64,000 nt of DNA from Coptis chinensis (GCA_015680905.1 CM027379.1:32754501-32818500), one strand, 5' to 3'. Shown: positions 12,901 to 25,554, counted from the first letter of the stretch. Made by a program: numbers and translations. The notes: generated from the sequence alone by a model not told the origin.

Positions 12901-14102
12901 TTCGGGATGATCCATACTTGTTTAAGTCATGCCCCGACTGACATTGTTAGGAGATGTGTCTCACGAGAGTGAGTCTCATAGTATTCTCTCTTTTTCCATG
13001 ACCATGCATGTGGTGGTCACTTTGGTCCTAAAAAAGGCGGCCCGCGAAGGTTTTGCGATTGTGGTTTTATTGGCCTACTCTATTTAGGGATGCACATGAG
13101 TTTTGTTTGAATTGTGATAGATGCCCGGTATGTCTGTAATAATATTTCCCATAGGAACATGATGCCTCTTTCCCCTATTTTAGTTGTGGAGCTTTTTGAT
13201 GTATGGGGTATAGACTTCATGGGTCCTTTCCCTCTTTCCTTTGGTTATCTTTATATCCTTGTTGCCGTAGACTATGCTTCTAAGTGGGTTGAGGCAGTGC
13301 CATGTAAAATGAATGATTATAAAGTCGTAGTTAACTTTTTAAAAAATAATATATTTTCTCGTTTTGGTACTCCTCGTGCAATTATAAGTGATAATGGTAC
13401 TCATTTTACACACTGAGCATTTGAATCTTTAATGAAAAAGTACTTTATTACTCATAAGCTTGCTACCCCATATCATCCTCAAACTAGTGGCCAAGTTGAA
13501 GTATCTAATAGGGAGATTAAGCGGATTTTAGAAAAGACTGTACGACCTGACCGTAAGGATTGGTGTCAACGTCTTAATGATTCTCTTTGGGCTTATAGAA
13601 TTGCTTATAAAACTCCTATTGGTATGTCTCCTTATAGGCATGTGTTTGGAAAGGCATGTCATTTGCCTGTAGAATTGGAACATCGTGCTTTTTGGGCCAT
13701 TAAAACATTTAACTTCGATATGCGTAATCTGGTTCACAACATAAACTTCAGTTGAATGAGTTAGCTGAGTTAAGGAATGAGGCATATGAGAATGCCAAGA
13801 TTTACAAAGAGCGGACTAAGATTTTTCATGATAAATCTATTCTTCGAAAGTCTTTTGAACCTAATAAAAAAGTCTTGCTATATAATTCTCGTTTGCGTCG
13901 TTTTCCTGGTAAGTTACGTTCTAGGTGGACTGGTCCTTTCATTGTTAAAACTGTTTTTCCTCATGGTGCTGTTGAGATAGAAGATCCTACGGATGGTCGT
14001 GTGTTTAAGGTAAATGGTCAATGTTTGAAACCATACCTTGACGGTTTGGCCGGGCAGGATGTGGAAGAGGTAAGTCTGCTTGATCCTATTTATCATGACT
14101 GA
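12901..14102 (+). mobile_element. A integrase region
   Basis: Integrase inserts the cDNA into the chromosome. [10 protein letters not shown] (near 13206) and IISDNGTHF (near 13380) carry the two core Asp residues and [15 protein letters not shown] (near 13490) the core Glu. The C-terminal part ([19 protein letters not shown]) is the usual basic GPY/F-type region. No chromodomain follows, as expected for Athila. Confidence 0.87.
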
Positions 14103-16649
14103 TTGAGTATCCGGCTTGTTGATAAGCCCACATAGCATTGATCAGTTGTGTGAAGCATTCGTCTGCTAGAGACGTTAACTGTAGCGCTTGTGGGAGGCAA
14201 CCCATGTTTTTAGTATTTCCGAAAGTTGCCGTAAAAGCTTTTTGGCAACTTTCCGATTCGTTTTAGCAACTTAAAACCTCTAAAAACTTCATTCATTCTA
14301 CACTCACAACCCACACTACACCTAACTTCCATCTCTCACCTTTCACTCCCACGTTTCCCGTTGTTCTTCACCATTTTAGCACCTCAGCAACTCTGAGCGC
14401 ACCTGCTCCCAAGTGGAGCACACCTGCACCCTAAGCTGCATCAGAGAATTCAACTCTGAGCGCACCTGCGCCCAAAAGACTGTAACTCCTAAAAAAAAAA
14501 AAAAAAAAGCGCACTGCGCGCTCCAAGTAGTAGAGCACCAGCGCCGACCTCTGTGGACACGAAAATTTCCGTTTTTTGAGGATTTGGTCGTCGAACCCCC
14601 CATTGAACTAAGCGAAGACAACCAAAAGAGTTCGTGAACGGGGATGGAGCAATGAATATGGCCATAATAGTTGGGAATTTATTTTCCATTTTATTGTTAG
14701 CATTTGCTTATTCTATATGATGTTTTATTTGTGGATGGTTGCGACACTAAGCCCAACGGTTGTGTGAAGCATTAGATGCGCGCTAGAGGCGTTAATCTGT
14801 AAGGCTTGTGGGAGGCAACCCATGTTTTTTTTTTTTGAGTCATGTGTACCTTTCGCATATCTCATGCATTCCACTTTAGCACCTTTTTCTCCGTGTTTTG
14901 GAGGCGTGTAACTCTATGGAATGAGATATGTGCCACAAAGTTAGTCGTCATAGTAAATTGGTTCCTTTTCTATTTTATCGATATTATATCTTTAGTGAGG
15001 TACTAATTTCTACAGGTGACTCGAAGTTTTATTTTTCGTTCATGGAGCTATTGGTAACTTCTTTCCTTATTCTTTTACTTGTCCATGTTATTAATTTTTG
15101 GAATTAAGCATATCCGTCAACATTGAGGACAATGTCTAAACTAAGTTTGGGGGTGGGAACAAAATGTTTTGTTTAGCTTAAAAATAAAACTTATATATAC
15201 TATGCACTTAGGGGTAGTGGTATTGTTTCCTTTTCTATGATGATTATAGTCTAGAAATCTCAGTTAGCATTAGAATTAAGAGTAGTTATTAAGAAACTTA
15301 GGTTAAGATATAGGTAATAGTCTCTGCATCTTTTCATAAATGTCTTGCATGAACGTTATATTTGTACTTGGTAGTACTTTTCTGAGACCTAGGTTAGAGT
15401 GCTTAATTTTACATATCCGGTGAGAATCTAGCCTAAAAGCCTCATATGAGTTGATATCTGAGTGATGACACAAGGGAGAAGTTAATTCCGAGTATAGAAA
15501 ACACACCTCCACTTGCTTGATCACCATACCATATCCTAAAAGAGAATTTAGGCCATCTTTGGATCGATATAGCCAGAAATTCAAACCTAAAGAATATTTT
15601 TTCCGCTAGTCACCCCACTGAGCCTTTTATTAGCCTTTTCATAAACCGCAAATTCTTTACCCTATATAAAAATAATAATAATAATAAATAAATAAATAAA
15701 AATAGCCTACCCATTTGATAAGTTTGAGAAATAGGATGAAATGAAGACAAGAAATGAGAAAGACCTGTGGAAAATCAAGAATTTGTTAGTTGCTTCAAAA
15801 GAAAAATAAAGAAAAGAAAGTTTCCATCCAAAGAAAAGAAAAATGAATAGAAATAAAATAAAAAAGTTAGAACTCCAAAAATAGAATCAAAGGAGTCAAA
15901 AAGCCAAAACAAAAGGGCTAAGGATGGAAACAAAGTGTAGAAGCAAAGTAAGAACAAGACTTTCTCTAGTTACGGAATTTGAAGACCTTATTTTCTCAGA
16001 CTTGTCTATTTTGTTTATCCATTCCATTTATTCTTAAACTATCACCTAAGCCATACATAACACCTAATAAAGACCTTTAGCTCAATTAGGAATATGTTGG
16101 TGTGATAGTAAGTGGCAGATGTGTTTGATCGACCTCGGCTCCTTTGGATGTCATTGAGATTAAGAGGAAAAGTGTGCTCACTGCACTTTGGGAGTGAGCT
16201 TAAACACGAAGTGGAAAAATCGAGTATTTTTGTCTTGACATATTTGTGAGGACCTACTTAGGGACGCTATTCCAAAGTTTCAGAAACGGACCTGCCACTT
16301 CATTTCATAGTTTTGTTCATTGCATGTATGTTTATTTTTAGATGATTTGATTATTATGCATGTATTAATTTAGGTTTTAAAATGAGTATTCTTTATTCTT
16401 TACTAGTGAGATGCATGAATACCTGAGATTAAATTAAGGAAACATTACTGTTATTTCTTAGTCATTATAGTATAGATGAAGTTTGTGAGTATCTTCTCTG
16501 AAAACTCTCACGAGACTAAACTCGTCCACTAGGTTTAAAAGGCTTGTTGCACATGCTAAGTGTAATCGTGATTCCTACGAAAATGAGTTAGGATTTTTAA
16601 TTTTTGTTATTAGTTTAGATTTAGTTTTGCTTGAGGACTAGCAAAATGT
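14103..16649 (+). other. Long 3' region of A, no env-like ORF found
   Basis: Contains a hairpin at 14221-14253, a direct duplication (14140-14211 and 14745-14826, both ending GTGGGAGGCAACCCATGTTT), a C-rich stretch with repeated GAGCGCACCTG words, an A run near 14491, and a PPT-like module at 15123-15158. 15160-16640 is AT-rich and homologous in general plan to the 3' regions of B and C. I see no coding region. Confidence 0.6.
14221..14253 (+). other. Hairpin upstream of the env position
   Basis: GAAAGTTGCC (14221-14230) pairs perfectly with GGCAACTTTC (14244-14253) around a 13-base loop. Element C has a related hairpin at 32241-32268 in the matching place. Confidence 0.6.
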
Positions 16650-16663
16650 AAGTTTGGGGTATT
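16650..16663 (+). other. Polypurine tract of A
   Basis: AAGTTTGGGGTATT immediately before the 3' LTR, preceded by CTTGAGGACTAGCAAAATG (16630-16648), the same leader phrase found before the PPT of B and C. Confidence 0.75.
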
Positions 16664-18322
16664 TGATAAGTTTATATAAATATTACATTATTCACGCTCA
16701 ATTTTATATTAGTTAGTTTGTTTAATTTATTCGTTTGATTTAGTTAGTGTATTTTTGGTGGTTCTACAGGAATTGGACTTAACATGATTAAAAGTGTTGA
16801 AACTGTCGAGATTCGAAGATATTAGTGTGTGTACGTTGATCTAGTTAAGTGGAGCTGCAGAATATATAAAGTCAGTTTGAAGGAGGTAGCTATAAAAGCC
16901 TATGTGCTAAAGACCAGCGTAGCCATGAAGTTCAGTGGGCATGTGACCAGCAAAAGGCCCAAGAATTGCAAACCAATCCGTATTCAAGACTAAAGCCCAC
17001 ACAACCAACTAATGGCCATACCGGTTCATGTCCACCCGAGAGCACCGAATCAGACCTTAGTTTCCACCTTCATTTCTCACGAATAGAAATAGAAACTTTC
17101 CCTCCATTGAAGCTTTACAAATTCGAACCAATAAATTAAAAGCCCACATCGCTACCACTGAATCAAGATCTTTAGTTTCCTTCTCCATTCATTCTTGCTA
17201 AGAGGAAAGAAAAACGAAAAACAGAACCTTTCCAAATAAAAAACCAAAAACTGCCGATCCCATACTGGAACCAAAGGAGTTTCCTTTTCAAGAGGATTCT
17301 CGTGAATAAGGAGAGGGAGAGAAGGAGAGAAAACACAGCAGGGAAGGAAGGCTCTCTTGGCTGGAAAAACGCAGAACAAAAGCAGAAAGCAGAGTTACTG
17401 CGGTCATTTGGATTCTCGCAAAAACGGAGAGAGAGAGAGAAGGAGAAGACCTCACGTGGGCTGAACCAGGAGATATCTTGCGAGGCCGTGACTTTGAGCT
17501 ACGAGCACAACTGTTGGAATAGGCGAGCAAGAGGAGAGGACTTCACAGCAGGCTATGGTTTTGTTAAGGAAGTTTTATTTCTTCTGTTTTATGGTTCCAG
17601 TTATTATGTGTAGCTAAACTATAAGCTAGAAGTAGATGAAGCCCTAGACTTGCATAGGTTTATACTGTTTAGTTGATTCATTGTTCTCGGAACGTAAAGA
17701 TCAGTGATCGTTTTCGTATCGATATTAGTGGTATACTTTCATTAATTATATCTTGCATGACTTGACTAGTTAATCGTTAGATACATATTCCGTTCTTATC
17801 AAAGCATCATTTTTACCGTTTACGTAAACTTGTGAGAAGTCGTTCTGTAAGAAGACGATTTTTGCTAGGAGTTTATATTCCCGTTTGTTGAAATTTGATC
17901 AAACCAATATATAGATTTATATAAGAGCTCAACGTTCACATCTTCGAGAAAGCTAAGGTTTCCTTTCCCTCGTGCTACTCGTAATTAAAAGAGAACTTTG
18001 AATTAATTGAATTAGGATATTTACAACAGTCTAGGGTGGATTCGAATGCCTTAGTAGTCTCTCCATTGATAATTTAATATAAGTTCTATAGTTTTCATAA
18101 TTAAGTTAAATAAGACTAGTTATTAGTTAATCAAAACTTCATAAACCAATATAGTTCGGATTAGGTTAAGTAGTATTTTAATATTCAATTGTTCCTAAAC
18201 AGCAATCCCTGTGGGATCGACTTCGTTCTTGCGCACCTATTACGATAGACCTCGTGCAGTATTAGTATAAGTAAAGTGGGGTTTAATTAGCCTGTTTATT
18301 TAGGCCGGTTAATTTCCTATCA
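16664..18322 (+). repeat. 3' LTR of A (1659 bp)
   Basis: TGATAAGTTT...CCTATCA, TATATAAAG at 16863-16871. Near-identical to the 5' LTR apart from the extra purine-rich stretch at 17320-17440. Immediately followed by the LTR of B-minus. Confidence 0.92.
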
Positions 18323-18326
18323 AGTT

Positions 18327-20225
18327 TGGTAGTTTACCTACGAAATGAACGATGAAACTCAAAACGTAAGTAACTAAAACTAATTATGTTACCAATATTT
18401 ATCAAAGATGTCTACTCTCAATTCTATCGAAATAGAGTGGAGTAACAAATTCATTCCACTCCTAGTTCTCTAGCATGGAATGATTTCATAGTTAACTAAT
18501 CGGTCTTAAGTCTAATGAGAGGTTTACGAGGGGAATTCTATACTACGAGGTGAATTAAATTAACAAGTTACGAATAACGAAAAGAGATAATGCTAAGGGT
18601 TTGAATCTAGATAAATAATTAAAGGGAATTGAATCCGTCTTAACTCGACTTAATCCTACTAACAAAGTCTCGTCGTGATCCAAATTGAATGCTTAGCATA
18701 TCAAAATAGTAATTCTAATCCCTAATTATACATGACATTTCTACCAATTCATAACTAGAATGTGAGCGATTAAACCCATTCTCATGGTGAATTAATCGGT
18801 CCTAGAGTGGAATAATTATCACGACGATTCCTAAGTTTAACAAAGATCAAGCGTCATCAAGGCTTCTTCAACCCCTCTAATGGAGGTTTAGCCGTGATTC
18901 ATACCACTATCATTTTCCATTGAATTATAACTAGACATCATATAAAAATTCTATATTTATGCAATTTATCTAAACAATAATTGAAATCTTAGGTAATAAC
19001 TAGGAAATGAATAACAAGTAATAAAGGAATTTAAATCTAAACAATTGTAAATGACATTTCTACCAATTTATACATGGCATTTCTACCAATTGTCATTTAC
19101 AATTGTAAATGACATTTCTACCAATTTCTACCAATCTAGTAAATGACAATTGTAAATCTAAACAATCCCTAATTATACATGGCATTTCTACCAATTTATA
19201 ACTAGCATGTGAGCGATTAAACCCATTCTCATGGTGAATTAATCGTTTCTAGAGTGGAATAATTATCACGACGATTTCTAAGTTAACAAAGATCAAGCGT
19301 CATCAAGGCTTCATCAAACCCCTGTAATGGAGGTTTAGCCTTGATTCATACCACTATCATTTCCCATTGATTTAAAACTAAACATCATACCAAAATTCTA
19401 CTTGGCTAATTTAACTAACAATACTTCAATCTAATTTAACAACTCAGAAATGATACTCAACAAGAATTAAAATTAGATCTATAAATTGAAATGACAAAAA
19501 ATCGAAATTAACAAACTAGCTATTTTATTTATCAATACTAATGAAGAACAATGATTCTAAGAGTTTAATCTAAAACAAGAATTGAATTTTAACTAGACTT
19601 AATTTAATTAATGAAAACTAGATCTAGAATTATCTATTGTTTTAGGTCTAACTAGCTACCATTAAAAAAGAGCTAAGCTTTTGTTTTTATATGTTTTCAG
19701 ATCCAAAAATCGTGCATGGGCTTGGAGCCATGTTTTGGGCCAGAGAATCAGGCCCAAAACCTAATTCTTTCAGTCCAAAAAGGCCTATTCAGCTGCAGTT
19801 GGCTTCGATAGACTTTTCATCCACTTCTGCTTCTCTGATTAGGTCAAGGCTTGGACCATTGGAAAGCTCTTTCCGAGTCGGTCATTTTGACATAAGGTAG
19901 ACCCAACTCCGAGGTCTGAGTCCAAAGATACGGCCTTTGGAAGTTCTGCTGACTTTGTGTGCTGTTTCTGCCTGCGTTGACTTTGATTTTTCAGCTTTGA
20001 CCGGGCTTTAGAAAGGCTTTGTCTTCTTGAATCTTGGCCTTTAATCACAGAACTCCTTAGCAAGTAACCATTGCTCCTTTATCTCATCAAAGTGGCATCA
20101 ATTGACTTTGAAGCCTGAAACGCATAAAAACACGTAATAAGTATTAACTCTTAATTATTACTCACATAATTGGTCTAAAAGTATAACTGTTACAAGGTTA
20201 AAACTACAGTTTTGGGCTCTTATCA
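18327..20225 (-). repeat. LTR of B-minus (about 1.9 kb)
   Basis: The right end (LTR start on the minus strand, TGATAAGAGCCCAAAACTG) abuts the PPT and is certain. The left end is taken as TGGTAG just after the LTR of A and is less sure. A minus-strand TATA-like CATATAAAAAC lies near 19683-19692. It contains the U3 block shared with C, D and F (about 19795-19930), an internal duplication and a perfect 24-bp palindrome. Confidence 0.7.
18720..19410. repeat. Internal duplication in the B-minus LTR
   Basis: 18720-18965 is repeated at 19167-19410 with modest divergence (both open CCCTAATTATACATG and run through TCAAGCGTCATCAAGGCTTC). Between them 19024-19160 is a patchwork of short copies of AATGACATTTCTACCAATT, with a perfect palindrome at 19091-19114. 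Confidence 0.85.
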
Positions 20226-22080
20226 AACCACCCCCAAACAGCATTTTGCTTGTCCTCAAGCAAATATGAGAAATTAGAATAAGTGACCAAAAATGGAGTT
20301 CTAACTACTCTCGTTTCGCTGAGTGCAATTGCATTGACCATATGCAACAAGGCCTTAAACCACTAAGAGTTCCCTAGTGGACGAGTTATAGCCTCGTGAG
20401 AGTTTTCCAGTGAAGGTACTCACAAACTTCATCTATACTACAACGACTAAGAAATAAAACTATTGTTTCCTCATTCATGTCTCAACTATCTATACATCTC
20501 ACTAGCAAATGAATAAGAATAACCAAGTCAAAAACCTAAGCTAATATATGCATAATAATCAATCATCTATGATACAAATATATATACTATGAGTAATACT
20601 ATTTGATTGTTAGCAGGTTCGTTTCTGAAAACTCGGAATAGCGTCCTTAAGTAGGGTCTCACATAAATGTCAAGGCTTTAAAACCACTATGATTTTTCCG
20701 CTCAAGTTTCAGCTACTCGATTAATGCAAGTGGGCACACTTTACCTTACAATCTCAATGACAATGAGGAAGCCGGAGTCGATCAAACACATCTGCCACTT
20801 ACTATCACACTAGCCTATTCCTAATTGAGCTAGAGGTCTTTATTAGGTCTTGTGGAGATTAGGAGATGGTTTAAGAAGGAAGGAAATGGATATTCAAAAG
20901 GACAAGTCTGAGATAATAGAGTCTTCATATTATGTAACTTAGAGAAAACCTTGTTATTTTCTTTTGCTTCTATACTTTGTTCCCATCCTTAGCCATATTT
21001 TTCTTTTTCTTTTCTTTGGCTTTTGACTCCCTTTTATTCTATTTTTTTGGAGTTTTTATTTATTTATATTTTTTTTTCTTTTCTTTGGATGGAAACTTCT
21101 TTTCTTTTTCTGAAGCAACTAACTAATTTTTGTTTACACATGTTTTTCTCTTCTTCTTTCTTCACTTATTATATTCTTAGACTTATTCTAGATTGGGTAA
21201 GTTGAATTTTTTTATTTTTATTTTGTTTTGTTTTTTTTATGTAACAGGGTAAATGAATTGTGGTTTATGGAAGGCTAAAGAAAGCTAAAGAAAGGCTCAG
21301 AGGTGCGACTAGCGGAAAATAATTCATAGGTTTGAATTTTTGGCTATATCGATCCAAAGAGGGCCTAAATTCTCGCTTAGGATATGGCATAGTGATCAAG
21401 CAAGTGGACGTGTGATTTCTCTATCCGGATTTTACTTCTCCCTTGTGTCATTTCTCAAATGTTTCGCTCATATAAGACTTTAGGCTATATACTCACAGGA
21501 TTTGTAGAATAAGTACTCTAGCCTAGATTTCAGAAACTTACTGCTAACAATCATAGATACTCATGTAATATATTTATAGATAGATGCAAAGATTATTACC
21601 TACATATTAACCTAAGTTTCTAACAATTATTCTGATGCAAAAGCTACGTGAGACTTCTAGATTGTTAAGAGCATAGAGAAAGAAAACAATACTAATATTC
21701 CTAAGTGTATAGCATAAACTTATTTATTTATATTTTTGAAATTTTTAACTTGAAAACAAATGCATGTTATACATATCTATATCCTAACAGATGCCTTAAT
21801 TACACGTGTTTCTATGCCCCAAAACAAGAAGCATGCTTTGTCCTCAAAGCATTTAAATAAATAGGGTAGAAAAATACCATGGAAACGCGTGAAATTTTGG
21901 AACATCTGCAAAACAAGGTTAGAACATACTAATATAGGAAATAAAAATACTGACGCAACTCTATAAGAGTTCCACCCATTATGGGGTTAACAGAATTAAA
22001 TTGCTTGGGACATAAGCAGACAATAACAAACTAAAAACTTACCTTATCTCCCGCTTAAACATCCTCCTCCTCATCAAAGA
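20226..22080 (-). other. PPT and 3' region of B-minus
   Basis: 20226-20263 is the terminal PPT module (on the minus strand GAGGACAAGCAAAATG then GTTTGGGGGTGG). 21813-21853 is a second module (GAGGACAAAGCATG then a G-rich run). The rest is AT-rich, with poly-pyrimidine near 21000-21110. No ORF of convincing composition. Confidence 0.75.
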
Positions 22081-22526
22081 GATGAGGTTCCTTCGCATCC
22101 TGCTAGGCCATTATAACTTGCCAAGCTTGCCGCCATTTATCATCTACTAATGCTAACCTGTTAAGTGTTATTATGTCTGATGGGATGTATGGGGCGACCA
22201 AATGAGGCTGCACCTGCCATCCCGGCCAAGTCATAATTCGCAATGAGCGAACCACCCAATTGGTGGGTCTCATGACTTCAACCGTTTTCCAATCTGTGAA
22301 TTGGGTACAGAATATAGGTAAACAACTACGCATGATGCGGCTTACCAAAACAGGCATAAGAAGATACTTACGCCTCATGCTTTGTGCTCTCTTAAGACTA
22401 GCGACTAAAACTCGGGGAATGTCATATCGACGACGTCCCTCAGCTAAAGCGAGGAAAATGTCACCAGCAGTACTGTTTGCAGAAATGAATTGCCATTCCC
22501 CCAAAATATTCATCAGGATGAATAAC
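22081..22526 (-). mobile_element. Env-like ORF, C-terminal part (B-minus)
   Basis: On the minus strand it encodes IPRVLVASLKRAQSMRRKYL and ends LVDDKWRQAWQVIM, as in B-plus (27650-28109) and C (31085-31590). This is the tail of the ORF that follows integrase in Athila elements. I see no clear membrane segment in this part. Confidence 0.75.
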
Positions 22527-22555
22527 CAGCAGCAGTACTGTCCACACCAATTATA

Positions 22556-24330
22556 GACCCTTCGGTTGCTCCATATACTGCGTATGAAGACTTGCTACCT
22601 AAGCAACTATTCATTATGCAAAATGGGGACCCTGATGAAACATCTATTGATTTTCCTTCCACCCCGGTGCTTAAACCTCTTCCCCCAGAATTAAAATATA
22701 TTCAACTTGATCCGGATGATAGTCATCCGGTAATTATATCTTCTCAGTTAACTAAGGATGAAGAGACACGTTTAATCAGGGTGATTAGGGAACATGGGTC
22801 TGTGATTGGTTGGTCCCTAGCCGATATTAAGGGAATTGACCCTAATGTTTGCACTCATCGCATCCATTTGGAGGATAACGCGAAGACTTCTCGCGAACCT
22901 CAGCGTCGTCTGAACCCTGCCATGAAAGAGGTGGTTAGGGAAGAAGTCTTACGATTACTCGATGCGGGTATCATATACCCAATCTTTGATAGCGAATGGG
23001 TAAGTCCCATTCATGTAGTTCCTAAGAAATCGGGAGTTACCATGGTACGTAACAATAAGGGTGACTATGTTGTCACACAAGGTCCTATGAAATGGAGAAT
23101 CTGTATTGATTACAGACGTTTAAATGCTATGACACGAAAGGATCACTTTCCTTTACCTTTTATAGATTAGATGCTCGAACGCCTAGCTGGTCATGCTTTT
23201 TATTGTTTTTTGGATGGCTACTCAAGCTATTTTCAGATTATTATTGATATTGATGACCAAGAAAAGACTACTTTCACATGTCCCTTTGGAACGTATGCCT
23301 ATAAACGAATGTCTTTTGGCCTTTGTAATGCTCCTGGTACCTTCCAGCGGTGTATGCTTCATATATTTAGTGACATGGTAGAGCGTTTTATGGAAGTTTT
23401 CATGGATGATTTTTCTATCTATGGAGACTCCTTCACAGACTGCTTGTCTAACCTGTCTAAGGTTTTGACACGGTGTGAAGAAAAGAGCCTCGTTTTAAAC
23501 TGGGAAAAGTGTTATTTCATGGTGAAAAAGGGCATAGTACTAGGTCACATTGTATCTAGGAATGGCATTGAAGTAGATAAGACCAAACTAGATAAGATAA
23601 CGACTCTACCTAAACCACGGACTGTCCGTGATATTAGAGCCTTTCTAGGCCATGCAGGTTTTTATAGGCGATTTATTAAAGATTTCTCGAAAATAGATAG
23701 GCCTTTAACTAATTTGCTTTTAAAGGATGCAATCTTTGATTTTAATTTTAACTGTACGCAGGCTTTTGAAACTTTAAAAGCTGCCCTAACCTCTGCACCA
23801 ATTATACAGCCTCCCGATTGGTCTAAACCTTTCGAACTCATGTGTGATGCTAGTGATTATGCAGTTGGTGCAATCTTGGGACAAAAACTAGATAATAAGT
23901 CCACTGTTATTTATTATGTTAGTAAAACCTTAAACGATGTTCAACGGAATTATTCAACTACTGAAAAAGAATTCTTAGCTGTCATTTATGCTTTAGATAA
24001 GTTTCGTCCTTATTTGGTTGGTTCTAAAACTTTAGTTTACACGGACCATGCAGCCCTTAAGTACCTTCTTGCAAAGAAGGATGCTAAGCAGAGATTAATC
24101 CAATGGATTCTTCTCCTGTAAGAATTCACATTAGAAATAAAGGACAAAAGAGGGGTCGAAAACGTAGTTGCCGACCACTTATCTAGACTTACAAACAACG
24201 ATAATAGTGATTCTGAGTCCATACCGGACTCTTTTCCTGATGAGCATCTGTATGCTATTTTTTCAGCATCATGGTATGCTGACATTGTAAATTATTTAGC
24301 GGCTGATGTTATGCCTTATAATTGGTCAAG
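22556..24330 (+). mobile_element. B-plus RT and RNase H region
   Basis: Begins with the linker (DLLPKQLFIMQNG) and LKPLPPELKYIQLDPDDSHP. RT motifs: [55 protein letters not shown] and [10 protein letters not shown] with the catalytic Asp pair (near 23400). RNase [43 protein letters not shown]. Closely related to A and E. Confidence 0.9.
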
Positions 24331-25554
24331 AAATGAACGTAAGAAGTTCTTGGCCAGAGTTAAGTTATACTACTGGGATGAGCCCTACCTTTTTAAGTAT
24401 TGTGCGGATCAGATTATTCGTCGTTGTATTCCCCAGTGGGAATATAATGAAGTTCTATCGTTCTGCCATGACAAAGAGTGTGGTGGCCATTTTAGTGGAA
24501 TGAAAACAGCCGCTAAAGTTCTTAAATGTGGATTTTATTGGCCTACCCTTTTTAAGGATGCCCAAGTGCATTGCAAGACGTGTATTCGTTGCCAACAACT
24601 TGGGCGAATCATGAAGTGTAATATGATGCCATTAAATCCAATCTTGATAGTAGAAATTTTTGAGGTTTGGGGCATTGATTTCATGGGTCCCTTTCCTGTT
24701 TCCCACGGTTATATTTATATTCTAGTTGTCGTGGACTACGTGTCTAAATGGATAGAGCCCGTAACAATGACCATAAGACAGTTGTATTTTTTATTAAGGA
24801 ATATATTTTCTGTTGGTTTGGCATTCCTAAAGCCATCATTAGTGATGGTGGAACACATTTTTGCAACAGAGTTGTTGCATCCCTAGTGAAAAAGTATGGA
24901 GTTACACACAAAGTAGCAACTCCTTATCATCAACAAACTAGCGGACAAGTAGAAGTTTCTAATAGGGAAACCAAAAGGATTTTAGAAACAACTGTAAACC
25001 CTAATAGGAAATACTGGTCGAAGCGTCTATCGGATGCCTTATGGGCGTATAGGACGGCTTTCAAAACTCCTATAGGTATTACTCCCTTTAGACTTGTATT
25101 TGGAAAACCATGTCATTTGCCCGTTGAATTAGAGCACCTTGCTCTGTGGGCTATAAAAAGCCTTAACTTCAATATTGATGAGGCGGGTGTCAAACGCAAG
25201 TTGTAATTGAATGAGCTTGAAGAAATCCGTAGCGATTCTTACAATCTCGCGAAGGATTATAAAGCTAACATGAAACGTGTTCATGATAAGCAAATCTTAC
25301 GCAAAGAGTTTGTGGTTGGTCAAAAGGGTTTGCTTTACAACTCCCGTCTACATATTTTCCTAGGGAAACTAAAAACCCGTTGGTCTGGTCTTTTTCTGGT
25401 TACTGAAGTCACCCCTTACGGGGCAATCACCTTGGTAAATCCCAAGGACAACAGTACCTTCCAAGTTAATGGTCAACGGTTAAAACATTTTCACGAACTT
25501 CTGTCCCCTGATGTAGAGGAAGTCCTTTTACAGGACCCTGTCTATGAGGATTGA
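24331..25554 (+). mobile_element. B-plus integrase region
   Basis: HHCC zinc-binding part: CHDKECGGHFSGMKTA, then CKTCIRCQQLG (near 24575). Core: [18 protein letters not shown] and [10 protein letters not shown]-terminal basic region ends LLQDPVYED. No chromodomain. Confidence 0.88.

Larger units (their letters stand above)
3276..18322 (+). mobile_element. Element A: Athila-type Ty3/gypsy retrotransposon, both LTRs present
   Basis: LTR 3276-4822, PBS, gag, protease, RT-RNase H, integrase, long 3' region, PPT, LTR 16664-18322. The PBS TGGCGCCGCTGCCGGGGA, the protease word DLGAS and the RT word FMDD are typical of Athila. No env-like ORF was found between integrase and PPT. Broken at about half a dozen places, apart from the solo LTR inserted in RT. 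The LTRs differ by about 2-3 percent by eye, so it is fairly young. Flanks (ACCAC left, AGTTT right) do not form a target duplication, which fits later loss or rearrangement at the right side where B-minus begins. Confidence 0.9.
18327..22526 (-). mobile_element. B-minus: 3' end of an Athila-type element (LTR, PPT, 3' region, env-like tail)
   Basis: Read on the minus strand: env-like C-terminus (22526-22081), 3' region, PPT, LTR. The non-LTR part is an inverted near-copy of 27630-28109 plus 38273-40099 in B-plus, with arms of about 2.3 kb each. At 22526 it joins directly to plus-strand pol of B-plus. No gag or pol of its own remains. Confidence 0.8.

Noticed and set aside
17152-17613. ORFs on both strands within the A 3' LTR
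   Set aside because: Located in a purine-rich part of the LTR; the same stretch in the 5' LTR gives different ORFs. Chance frames.
18327-20225. B-minus LTR as the partner of a C LTR
   Set aside because: Both are Athila-type and share the U3 block, but length and left halves differ strongly, and C has its own perfect pair with a target duplication.
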